Assembly (NCBI GenBank): GCA_037349315.1
Contig: JBAIAC010000027.1
Location: 3,596,001 to 3,660,000, forward strand
Source: Chelydra serpentina
Lineage: Eukaryota; Chordata; Testudines; Chelydridae
Reading direction: 5' to 3'
DNA length: 64,000 bases
Shown: piece by piece, positions 43,101 to 51,009 of the stretch
Position numbering within the stretch: position 1 is the stretch's first letter
Layout: every line of letters starts with the position of its first letter
Translations under genes and position numbers: made by a program
The notes under the pieces: generated by a model
What the model saw: only the letters and a program-made list of their open reading frames with translations
What the model was told of the DNA's origin: nothing
Databases searched by the model: none

Positions 43101-43882
43101 AGCTGGGCTTTTGTTGTGATTAGTCTTATAGGAGCCCCAACTGAGTTTGGGGCACCATCATGTGAGGTGCTGCACAAACACATAGTAAGGGACAGTCCCT
43201 ACCCCAAGAATCTAAATACAGTCAGGTCTTTGGGTTCTCAGTTAATTCTGCACAGTGAAACCATTCGGCTTTTTGCTGAGCTGTCGTTCCATTCAGCTCC
43301 GCTACACCCGCTCTCTGGTGCCTGGGGACCTTTGCTTGCATTGGTCTCCTGCCCCAGGCTGAGCCTCTCATGGCTCTCGGGGAAAGCTGACCTGAGCAGA
43401 ACACCACGAACCGTTTTTCCTCGCTTTGAAAGAGATTTTCCCTCGCAGAAAGTGGGCTGCTGGGCCAAATTCCAGATTGATTGGCAATCTGTGCCTAGCT
43501 ACCCCAGTGAGGAGCCCTTCTGCACTCCCCGAGGTGGAGGGATAGGCATGCATGGAAGTCAATATGATGGCAGAATTTAGTCCCTGTTCTCTGTACCCGC
43601 TGTCACTGCTGGGCTAGCCATTGGCCAGTGTTCAGGAAGGGCCACCGGAGCAATCCAACTCAGAGCCGCTTTCCAGCCTCGTTCTCACCCCGACAGGCCT
43701 GTGCATACAGGGATTCCCCCGTGATCCAGTGGCCAGTTAACTGCGCTCACTGTCTGAATCTAGTGGAACATGCCTCCCTGTGCCACTCCGCTGTCTGCGG
43801 CGGACGGTGCGAAAGCGGGAGCTGGTGCTGTGCTGTGCTGATGACACCCGATGTCCCTTTCATTTGCAGATGGAGACGATAG
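34140..43882 (+). CDS. NLE1: NLE1 (Notchless homolog 1), WD40 ribosome-assembly factor, complete
   Basis: Homolog of yeast Rsa4: an N-terminal ubiquitin-like NLE domain bound by the AAA ATPase MDN1/Rea1, then an eight-bladed WD40 propeller acting in nucle(ol)ar 60S maturation; also named for effects on Notch signalling. Thirteen exons: 34140-34157, 35103-35246, 35875-36092, 36278-36357, 36988-37064, 38768-38865, 40222-40414, 41410-41545, 41932-41978, 42184-42386, 42533-42692, 42886-42956, 43870-43882. They total 1458 bp, i.e. 485 aa plus stop, the length I recall for human NLE1. The NLE domain spans about residues 12-85 ([20 protein letters not shown]); WD-type strand ends seen include RFWDLS, LWDPD, RIWDT, KVWRG, LFLWAP, KLWDG, KVWDA and the terminal RIWRR. 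Every junction keeps phase with GT-AG sites. Start chosen because ATGGCCGGGGCTGCC gives MAGAAQ joined in frame to exon 2, like human MAAAVP. Confidence 0.96.
34775..34872 (+). mobile_element. MIR-like SINE fragment
   Basis: ggtgtcaggcttccctggtt, gtctgtttcccaacctgtaa and aatggggataatt: the conserved middle of MIR/tRNA-SINE. In NLE1 intron 1. Confidence 0.5.
35103..35246 (+). CDS. NLE1: NLE1 exon 2 (144 bp), NLE domain
   Basis: Acceptor gcgcttgcag, donor gtactt. Encodes [20 protein letters not shown] then [19 protein letters not shown] and ends NALLQK. A competing AG lies 14 nt upstream (35087-35088) but would shift the frame. Confidence 0.93.
35875..36092 (+). CDS. NLE1: NLE1 exon 3 (218 bp)
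   Basis: Acceptor gtcatacag, donor gtaagg. Encodes [20 protein letters not shown], then [20 protein letters not shown] and the first WD40 blade, [19 protein letters not shown]. Confidence 0.97.
36278..36357 (+). CDS. NLE1: NLE1 exon 4 (80 bp)
   Basis: Acceptor catctcag, donor gtgggt. Encodes [20 protein letters not shown] then PHFTAK; closes the first WD repeat. Confidence 0.97.
36988..37064 (+). CDS. NLE1: NLE1 exon 5 (77 bp)
   Basis: Acceptor cgtcggcag, donor gtacat. Encodes (G)[19 protein letters not shown] then GCKNSQ. Confidence 0.96.
37766..38010 (+). mobile_element. MIR/tRNA-type SINE
   Basis: Contains gatcttgggcaagtcccttc, gcctcagtttcccttctgta, aaatgaggacgataatcc and the tail tatacagcgcctagcgctat-gaggct. 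In NLE1 intron 5. Confidence 0.65.
38768..38865 (+). CDS. NLE1: NLE1 exon 6 (98 bp)
   Basis: Acceptor ttgtacag, donor gtaagt. Encodes [20 protein letters not shown] then [12 protein letters not shown]. Confidence 0.96.
38957..39165 (+). mobile_element. MIR-type SINE, sense
   Basis: gagatccaggttctagtccc (B-box area), then gcctcagtttcccctgctgt and aatggggatagcgatg. In NLE1 intron 6. Confidence 0.65.
39170..39370 (-). mobile_element. MIR-type SINE, antisense
   Basis: agcactgtgcaaatgttacc, ggtgaggctgacgcggggga, gagctgggattagcacccag and ctcccggtcctgtgtgccaa: the reverse orientation of a MIR/tRNA SINE, lying head-to-tail against the sense copy just before it. Confidence 0.55.
40222..40414 (+). 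CDS. NLE1: NLE1 exon 7 (193 bp)
   Basis: Acceptor ttccttctag, donor gtaagt. Encodes (I)[19 protein letters not shown] then [19 protein letters not shown] and [11 protein letters not shown]. Confidence 0.97.
40854..40975 (+). mobile_element. hAT-type MITE, TAGGGTGACCAGA family, copy 2
   Basis: Termini tagggtgaccagac / atctggtcaccta (13 of 14 complementary). Perfect 8-bp duplication ggagccat at 40846-40853 and 40976-40983. Same interior as the 11.9-kb copy. In NLE1 intron 7. Confidence 0.92.
41070..41363 (+). repeat. minisatellite, ~61-bp unit, about 5 copies
   Basis: Units begin ctgattg/ctggttg at 41070, 41132, 41187, 41248 and 41310 (spacing 62, 55, 61, 62). Shared text: gattgaaggtggggccagga, catcccatggtctgacc and gcactgccca. 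In NLE1 intron 7, 47 bp before exon 8. Confidence 0.85.
41410..41545 (+). CDS. NLE1: NLE1 exon 8 (136 bp)
   Basis: Acceptor gctttcag, donor gtaaga. Encodes [20 protein letters not shown] then [19 protein letters not shown]. Confidence 0.97.
41594..41715 (+). mobile_element. tRNA-type SINE, 5' half
   Basis: gtagcgtggcccagtgggta-gggca (A box) followed by agacctggcttctattcc (B-box area). 3' half missing. In NLE1 intron 8. Confidence 0.55.
41932..41978 (+). CDS. NLE1: NLE1 exon 9 (47 bp)
   Basis: Acceptor gcgcacag, donor gtaagt. Encodes (L)[15 protein letters not shown], the charged linker between blades. Too short to be visible as an ORF. Confidence 0.93.
42184..42386 (+). CDS. NLE1: NLE1 exon 10 (203 bp)
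   Basis: Acceptor tttatcgcag, donor gtaggt. Encodes [20 protein letters not shown] then [18 protein letters not shown] and [17 protein letters not shown]. Confidence 0.97.
42533..42692 (+). CDS. NLE1: NLE1 exon 11 (160 bp)
   Basis: Acceptor ctccatcag, donor gtagga. Encodes [20 protein letters not shown] then [19 protein letters not shown]. Confidence 0.97.
42886..42956 (+). CDS. NLE1: NLE1 exon 12 (71 bp)
   Basis: Acceptor tgtcggtag, donor gtaagt. Encodes [20 protein letters not shown] then CLR, the last WD blade. Confidence 0.97.
43870..43882 (+). CDS. NLE1: NLE1 exon 13 coding part and stop (13 bp)
   Basis: Acceptor catttgcag; A TGG AGA CGA TAG completes I-W-R-R and the stop. Same C-terminal residues as human. 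Confidence 0.94.
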
Positions 43883-45125
43883 GAGCAGTGACGAGAACCT
43901 GCCGGTTCTAACTGGCCCTGTTGGTACGGCCAGGCCTGGCAGCTAACCCGCTCAGCGTGGACTGGGGTGTTCTGCCTCTTACACACCGTACCAGCTCTCC
44001 CTAACTAATTTCTATGAAGGGAGGTTTTAATTCGGATTTAATGTGAACCAAAAAACTTGCCCGTCTGCATCCAGATGACTTTGTCTGCAACCATTAGTAC
44101 ATCCGGACCTCCGCTAGCTCTGATTCAGCCTGGTTTCTGTTGAAACTACTGCAGCCTATACTCTCTTCGGAGGGGAGAGTGAAGAGGGGCGGGGGGTCTG
44201 GTCATGCTTTTTGCTTTCCTTGCAAATGGAGCCTGCAGGGGCTAAAACTTTGAGTGAGGATGGAAAAGCATGTCCTTTCCTGACTTCTGGAGAGAGAATG
44301 GGGAAAACCATCAGACTGTTACCTTGCAAAATTCGACTCGCCCGTGTTGCCTGGGGCAAAGAACTATAACTGGTAAGTAACAGAGCCTTGACCGCCTTCA
44401 TTATTAGGGTGAGGGGAGCAAGGTGACTTTGCCCCTGGGCTGGTAAACTTTCCCCTTGCGTATCATTCACTCTGTTGGCAATAGCCCAACCCCGCCTTAG
44501 TCTAAGGAGCCCACTTCTGCTTGGCTGTTTGTTCTGAACCAGGGCAGGAGGGCGTGAAATGAAAACTGGTGCAGGCGCTGTGTCGAGTTTCCAGGTCTCA
44601 GTTGTTCTCTGAATTGCAGAGAAGTGGGCGTGTGTGCCTGAGTGAATCCGTGACCCCTCCCTCTTCCATGCACATTGCCTGGCTCGGGTGCACCGTGCAC
44701 TGGGAAGGACGGCGTATGAGGCTGCTATTGTGTCTCTTGCGTCCTGTTGGGTAGGGGTTGTCTGTAGGGTTGAGATTGTCTCTAAAGGCTGCTCCTGTGC
44801 CTTTGAAGTCAATGGCAAATCTCCCCTCGACTTCCATGGTGCAGAATTGGCCCCTTACTGAGTTTATCTAGTGCATTTCCTCTGCAGGGAGCTGTGTCAC
44901 TTGCCTTATTTCAAAATCCAGTGTGTTAAATTGTTCTTAGCCAACATGGAGGGGTTAATGCAGCCCAACACTGGGAGGCAGGTCACCCTGGATTTCACTT
45001 TCACTTCCAATGAAGTTTGAGACGAGTGCAAGGCCAAATATGATTGATTAAGGAACAGGTAGAATAATGTCGAGTTCTCTGTCACAATTGCAATAACTTT
45101 ACATTAAAGACCAAAGCGCGCACTC
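43883..45125 (+). other. NLE1: NLE1 3' UTR (approximate)
   Basis: Runs from the stop to a candidate ATTAAA at 45103-45108, followed by the T/G-rich tttgttgtggcttgtgctgg. No other gene is apparent in this stretch. End estimated. Confidence 0.45.
45103..45108 (+). terminator. NLE1: candidate NLE1 poly(A) signal ATTAAA
   Basis: ATTAAA followed within 30-60 nt by a GT-rich tract. No canonical AATAAA was found between the stop and here. Confidence 0.4.
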
Positions 45126-45307
45126 TCTCTGGCGCTCCTTTGTTGTGGCTTGTGCTGGATGTTCAGGAAACAATGTTTGTTTGGGGTTTTTTTTCAGTCT
45201 CTGTAGTAAGCTTTAGAGATGTTGATTGTTCCTGACTGAGGGATAGCTGTGCAAGCCTAGCACGGTGTGGAGAATGCCAACCATGGGCTTATAAAGAGAA
45301 AGGAACA

Positions 45308-45412
45308 GGGAGACGGTTCAGTGATTAGGGCTGTAGCCTCAGACTCGGGAGACATGAGTTCAAGTCCCTGATCTGCCACAGGGTTTCCTTCTGACGTTGG
45401 ACAAGTCATTCA
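45308..45412 (+). mobile_element. tRNA-derived SINE, 5' part
   Basis: gacggttcagtgattagggc (A box), then gagttcaagtccctgatctg (good B box), gccacagg and ggacaagtcattca. Interrupted by the next MITE at its 3' side. Confidence 0.7.
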
Positions 45413-45625
45413 GGGCTTGTCTACAGTGCCACTTACAGCACCGAAACTTTCCTCGCTCCGGGGTGTGAAAAAACACCCCCCCGAGCCATGCAAGTTTCAG
45501 CGCTGTAAAGTGGCAGAGTAGACAGTGCACCAGGGCTGGGAGCTCTTCCCCTTGCAGAGGTGGGTTTTTTACAGCGCTGGGAGAGCCGCAACTACACAGC
45601 CACATTAAAGCGCTGCCGCCTCTGC
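45413..45625. mobile_element. MITE with gggcttgtctaca terminus
   Basis: Starts gggcttgtctacagtgccac; internally palindromic (ggggtgtgaaaaaacacccc; tttcagcgctgtaaagtggc answers tgccacttacagcaccgaaa). The right end is lost near a poly-C run (45638-45652). Confidence 0.6.
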
Positions 45626-45939
45626 CCCGCCCCCCCCCCCCCCCGGAAGCACAAATGCCGGAGGAGCAGACAGCTGGTGTGAGTTCCCCACCTTCCCAGG
45701 GGTAGTGGAGCTCAGACTTCCAGCTTCAGCCCTGGGGTGGTGGGAGGCAGGTTCCAGCCACACAGCGGCAGGCTCTGGCCATGGGCTCCGGCCGCAGGCT
45801 CTGTCCCCTAGCCGCAGGGCCCAGCGGGCTCCATCCCTGGTCCCTCACCCATCCACCCTATCACCGCTGGCCCCTGCTGCCGCCCTACCCATCTCCCCAT
45901 CCAACCGAGGCTTAACCTGGCTTGCCAGGCCTGAGTAAG

Positions 45940-46085
45940 TCTGCCATGAAAAGTGATATTCATATGTTTGTTAATTTCACTTTTCGCTGCCTCCCAGCTA
46001 GCTAGCAAGTCTGCTGCTGTGAAAAGTGTTATTAACAAACATACAAATATCACTTTTCGCAGAAGCAGACTTACTAGCTAGCAAG
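45940..46085. repeat. palindromic repeat with 'aaaagtgatatt...' arms
   Basis: gaaaagtgatattcatatgt-ttgttaat (left) is answered in inverted form by attaacaaacatacaaatat-cacttttcgc (right). gctagctagcaagtc recurs at 46008 and 46075. No protein. A small MITE is the likeliest origin. Confidence 0.6.
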
Positions 46086-46990
46086 TCTTTAAATAAACCC
46101 AAAAGCAAAAGAAACAACAACAAAAGACAAGAACAAGCAAAGCACCTTATTTGTGTTTCTATTCTGTATAGGTCCAGTAAAGAATAGACACAACTGTCTG
46201 TTGTTTATTATTATTGAATCTGCAAAAAACAAAAAAAAAGCAAAAAACCACATAAATAAATGACTCTGATTTGGACATGTGTATGTGCATATTTATTTGT
46301 TTTTCCTAAAGTTAATTAAGTATTTTAGGAAAAATTGGTGGCCGCACTGTGAGGCTGCCAAAAAAATTGTTGTGAGAATATATAGGTAAAGGGGTAATAA
46401 GGCCAATGTTGCTCAGCTGGGAAGGACTTTGCTGTGGTGCATTAGGAGACCCAGAAACTAATGAAGCCTGAGGCATTCTGTGACAAAGATGCCTTTCCAA
46501 CAGCTATCCCCTCCACACCTTGTCCCCAGCCTCCATTCAACCCTGCTTAGCGCCTACCTAAGTTATATATCTACGCCGAAGGAGGCTTTTCCGTGCAGGT
46601 CGTTTCCACGTGTCGTAGCACGTCTCCCTTTGGTTACTGACAGAACCCAAATCACCAGTGGTGTGGAGAGTGAGAATGCCACAAAGCTGGTTTAGCTAGA
46701 GCCGTGGGGCTTCGTAATGGTGCTCGTTGGTCCCACTCGGGCTCATGAAGTGCTGGAATTTACTTTGCATGGCTTGCTCCATCCCAGGGCTGTGGGCCTG
46801 CGTTTGTGAACAGCAAACCCAATGCAGAACATTCAGTCCTTGTTTGTCATGAGTAGATCCTCTCATTGCCTATTTATTCTTTTGCTGACGCCAAACAGAA
46901 TGTTGTAGTTTTATAGACTCCCCGAGCAGGATACTCCTCATCCCTGCATGCTGCACTGTTAGCATGGTCTGGGTAATCTAATTTCAGCTG
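46086..46990. other. intergenic, no feature recognised
   Basis: AT-rich stretch with A-rich runs at 46100-46260. No gene, RNA or named repeat. Confidence 0.6.
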
Positions 46991-46999
46991 TTGGATGGA

Positions 47000-47328
47000 A
47001 AGGAGAGACCAGGATTCATCGTTCCAGAAATGACCACAGCCTATTGGCTCTTCAGAAACAGTAAGAACAACAGAGGAATTTTCCTTCAGGGCAGACTGGC
47101 AGAGTCCCTGGGGGTTTTTCGCCTTCCTCTGCAGCATGGGGCACGGGTCACTTGCTGGAGGATTCTCTGCACCTTGAAGTCTTTAAACCATGATTTGAGG
47201 ACTTCAGTAGCTCAGACATAGGTGAGAGGATTATTGCAGGAGTGGGTGGGTGAGATTCAGTGGCCTGCATTGTGCAGGAGGTCAGACTAGATGATCATAA
47301 TGGTCCCTTCTGACCTTAAAGTCTATGA
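47000..47328 (+). mobile_element. CR1 LINE 3' end
   Basis: gggtcacttgctggaggatt, ttgaagtctttaaaccatga, ggtcagactagatgatcata and atggtcccttctgacc: a CR1 3' UTR of another subfamily than the 2.3-kb and 12.1-kb copies. Confidence 0.85.
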
Positions 47329-47936
47329 GTAGGTTGGAACAGAAAGTTACTGCTCTCAAATCACCATTCCTTTTTTAATATCTCCCACTCTGCAAACCAG
47401 CTCATCTGGCATATCTTCACCAGATCTTTAGGGAAGAACGCAATATCCTGTACACACGCTGATTTATTAATACACTTCCTCTTCTTGCCTCTTACTGAAT
47501 TTTAAGGCTGTGCGTCCATCTGCACAAGGGAGTAGTGCAGCTTTGTGTGGATACAGCATTCCTCACTTCATGTCTCAAACTCTTTTGTAGTGCTGTTGTG
47601 TACTGTTAAACAGCTGCTGTGTTCCACCCCAGAGGTGGCTGCCATTTTGATGGTTGGTAAAGTGAGCATGATATATCCCTTGCCTTTTTCCAGGTGGTGG
47701 TGTGAGCTTTAACTAGTCAGTGATTATTGAAACACTTTGAAAACTTGGATAAAAGGTGCTATAAATGTGCAAAATATTACTTGTAATCAAATCAAAACAT
47801 GTGAGGTAAGAATCTTATTTTTCACCAATGATCCTTGATGTGATTTTAATAATCAAATCTCTCTTTCTAAAATCCCTAATGTTTGTCTCTGGAAAGTACT
47901 CATACGGCCCTTCCTGACTGGCAAGCTGCTGTGTTG
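47329..47936. other. intergenic, no feature recognised
   Basis: No gene or named repeat seen. Confidence 0.6.
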
Positions 47937-48044
47937 TAGGGTTGCCAATTTTGGTTAGACGTATTCCTGGAGGTTTCATCAAATCACATATTAATCTTTA
48001 ATTCCGGGGGACTCCAGGACAATCCTGGAGGGTTGGCAACTGTA
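47937..48044. mobile_element. hAT-type MITE, TAGGGTTGCCAA termini
   Basis: Left end tagggttgccaattttgg, right end gagggttggcaactgta (10 of 12 complementary). Exact 8-bp duplication ctgtgttg at 47929-47936 and 48045-48052. Confidence 0.85.
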
Positions 48045-48052
48045 CTGTGTTG

Positions 48053-48799
48053 GCCACCTTACAAAAATGCATGTACTGAAATATTTAGGTTTTCAAAAGC
48101 CAGCGTTTGGTGTAAATGTCAGTATACGGTCCTGTGTTTTCATTCCTGTTTCAGCTGAATTATTCATGAAATGTGCCACAGAGGTATGCCTACTGCACAG
48201 GTATTTGTGTTCCTTGTTTAACCCAAGAATGCTTGTAAGTGTAGCCAGCTAACACAGCCCTGCTATTACAAGGATCTCGCCTCACGCTTTCTGGTGTGTA
48301 ATTATATGATGCCTCTGTTTACACCACCATTAAACTCCGTATAACTCCCTCATTAAAGCAATACTTCTTAGCACGGTACCTGGTTCCTGAGGACTTTGTG
48401 ATGGGGATGAGGAGGTGCGCCGCTCCTTGGAGGAAAGTTTTGGGACTACGAGTGAGAGGTCAGGAGTAATTAAGAAGGGGGAAGTGGTGTGCAGTCACTT
48501 CTCCCAATTGTGACTCAGACAGACCTGTACAGCGGAGATTCACAAGCCAGCTCTGTGATGACCTCACCATGATCCTTTAGGTCCCATTTAAATAAGTGGG
48601 GTCTTGACTCCCCGCTGACATACAGCATCAATGCTCTGGTCCCTTCTCACCAACGCAGAAGGCTCGTTTAGTGGTTTAGCCGTCATCTTTGCAAAACGGC
48701 AGAATCCCAGTCCCAGGGGCTCGGCTCATCACTTGGTTTTTCCCAGGTCGATAACTTGACTCCCCTGGGGCTGACTGGCTGGGAAGAGGTAGAAGTCTT
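48053..48799. other. intergenic, no feature recognised
   Basis: No gene or named repeat. Confidence 0.55.
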
Positions 48800-48955
48800 T
48801 CAGTGGAGACTTCTACCTCATGTTACAGCTGGAGAATCTCTGAGGCAGAGAGAGGAACTGACTTGCCCAAGGACATGCAACATATCCGTGGCAGAGCCAG
48901 GAATAAAACATAGGTCTCCTGACTCCCAGTTGCCTTCTCTAACCCAGTAGATCAC
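48800..48955 (-). mobile_element. MIR/tRNA-type SINE, antisense
   Basis: gttacagctggagaatctct, gaactgacttgcccaaggac, gccaggaataaaacataggt and ctcctgactcccagttgcct-tctct: the usual antisense signature. Confidence 0.7.
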
Positions 48956-48968
48956 ACTCTTTGACATG

Positions 48969-49170
48969 ACAAAGGGTCCTGTGGCACCTTATAGACTAAC
49001 AGAGGTATTGAAGCATAAGCTTTCGTGGGTGAATACCCACTTTTTCGGATGCAAGCAGTGAAATATTCACCCACGAAAGCTTATGCTTCAATACCTCTGT
49101 TAGTCTATAAGGTGCCACAGGACCCTTTGTCGCTTCTACAGATCCAGACTAACACGGCTACCCCTCTGAT
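48969..49170 (+). mobile_element. palindromic retroposon (Penelope-like type), complete
   Basis: Flanked by the 13-bp direct repeat actctttgacatg (48956-48968, 49171-49183). Arms 48969-49035 and 49064-49130 are exact 67-bp reverse complements around a 28-nt spacer; a 40-nt single tail follows (cgcttctacagatccagact-aacacggctaccc). A sister subfamily of the copies at 1 and 17.7 kb, sharing acgaaagcttatgct and agactaacacggct. Confidence 0.85.
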
Positions 49171-49183
49171 ACTCTTTGACATG

Positions 49184-50774
49184 TTGCATGTCTTCAGCAC
49201 CCAGGGAATTTCTAGGGGCGCTGTATGTTTTTGGTGTAGTGTTTGTCAGGTTATGTGGCTCGGACCTGCAGAGATGTTTGTTCCCTATGCCCTTCCGCTC
49301 CTTGCCCATGCCATATGACCTATACATGCTATCCTGGAGGCCCTGAGTGTGGGAATGAGTGGATCCTTTTATTTGTACATTTTCCTATTGCTTCTTGTCC
49401 TCCCTCCTGGGCTATGAATGGAGCTAGATTTCTCCCTTCAGACCAATTTTCAAAATGTCACTTTAGTACAAAATGCCATACAGAGCTAGAGATTGGAGCC
49501 CTTTATTTATCCCCACTGTGGGGGGAGCAGTGGCGGTAGCAGAAGTGTAAACTGCCCATTTATACCTCTCCTTGTTCTCCTGGCAATGTGCCTCACCCCT
49601 GTGATCTGCGGGGCCCACCTCCGAAGGGTGAGAGGGGGAATACAGGTCACTTACGCTTTGGTCTTGCTCTGCTGAAATGGTAACACTTGTGGACACTTGG
49701 AACTGGGCTGACACGCAGAAACTCATTTCAGAGAGGCCAGCCAAGAACCCAGTTCAAACTAGTGGCCTAGGCCAGCTGCTCAAAGATATTTAGGCTCCAA
49801 ATTTCAATGGAAGTTAGGATCATAAATCCCTTTGAGGAGTCTGGACCCTAGAGCCAAACTCCACAGTCCTTTCACGGAGCAACATGTCCATTTATTTTCT
49901 GACTTCGCTGCTAGAGTTCAAATCCAACGGAGCCGCTTATAAATTCCCATACATGAGCAGTAAATGTTACACTGATCAAATTTCCCAGCTTCTCCCTGAC
50001 ACTGTTTTATTCTGGACCACCAACTTCCGGTACAGCTCTGTGCTGAAATTAACCCATTCCAAGGCCAGCAGACAAGGAAAGCAAGACAAACTGCTAACAA
50101 AACAGTGTGATCACTTGGTGCTGTCAAGGAAAATGAATGTGTTCTTTTTGACCCATATGGGATAATTTCTGGCTTAGAAATTCCTAAAGTGTCTGTCTCA
50201 ACAAATACGATTTATGGCCCCTTTGTGTTGCCTTTCTTCAAAGCAGGCTGTATGAAGTATAGCTTTTGGGTGTAGGGCAATGCCAGCCTGGAGAGACAGA
50301 CTCATGCCGGAATGGGAGAACAGAGTTCTTTTTCAAGAAAATGAGTTTCTGAATGTCTAGCTTGTTAAGATTGGTTTTGTTTTTCTCCGGGCTTGATTTT
50401 TAAATCAGTGCTGTTAATTTATATTAAAACCCAAAGCCTTTGAGTTACCACCACCTTAGATTATGATATAACTGAATTTTTGTATTTAATTTATTTTTTA
50501 GCATTGATCTGTTTTACTTTTTGCCTTTACTCTGCTGACTCACTGAAATTAGTCTGATCAGTTTCACATTCTGGTTCTTGTTTGTTAGCTCAGGGCTGAG
50601 GTGTCATGATACAGAAAAAAAGTTTAAATTTAAAAAACATCCTTTAGTCCTGTTTGACACGAAAGGATTCATATTGGTGTTCTGTAACCCACGCACCCAT
50701 CCACACACTTATCTGTAAAGCTGAAAGTTGTCCTATGTTAGGCTAACAGTGTCCCTTTAAGTTATATTTAGTGC
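49184..50774. other. intergenic, no feature recognised
   Basis: No gene, RNA or named repeat. Confidence 0.6.
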
Positions 50775-50890
50775 TGCAAAAAGAACAGGAGTACTTGTGG
50801 CATCTTAGAGACTAACAAATTGATTTCAGCATAAGCTTTCGTAGGCTATAGCCCACTTCATCGGATGCATAGAATGGAACACACAGAAGC
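50775..50890 (-). mobile_element. palindromic-retroposon family, single-arm copy
   Basis: Read on the minus strand: ccgatgaagtgggctatagc, cgaaagcttatgctgaaatc, ttgttagtctctaagatgcc and acaagtactcctgttctttt. One arm only, no inverted partner; the homologous region may extend to about 51000. Confidence 0.65.
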
Positions 50891-51009
50891 AAGATGTGTA
50901 TATATACACACAGAAAAGGTGGAAGTTGCCATACCAATTCTAAGAGGCTATTTAATTTAGATGTCTTTTGTCTGCTTAGATCTTTTGAAAAAGATTCTAA
51001 TTTAAATTT

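Noticed and set aside
44156..44818. 220-aa minus-strand ORF in the NLE1 3' UTR
   Set aside because: No family resemblance, no start context or splice support; chance ORF.
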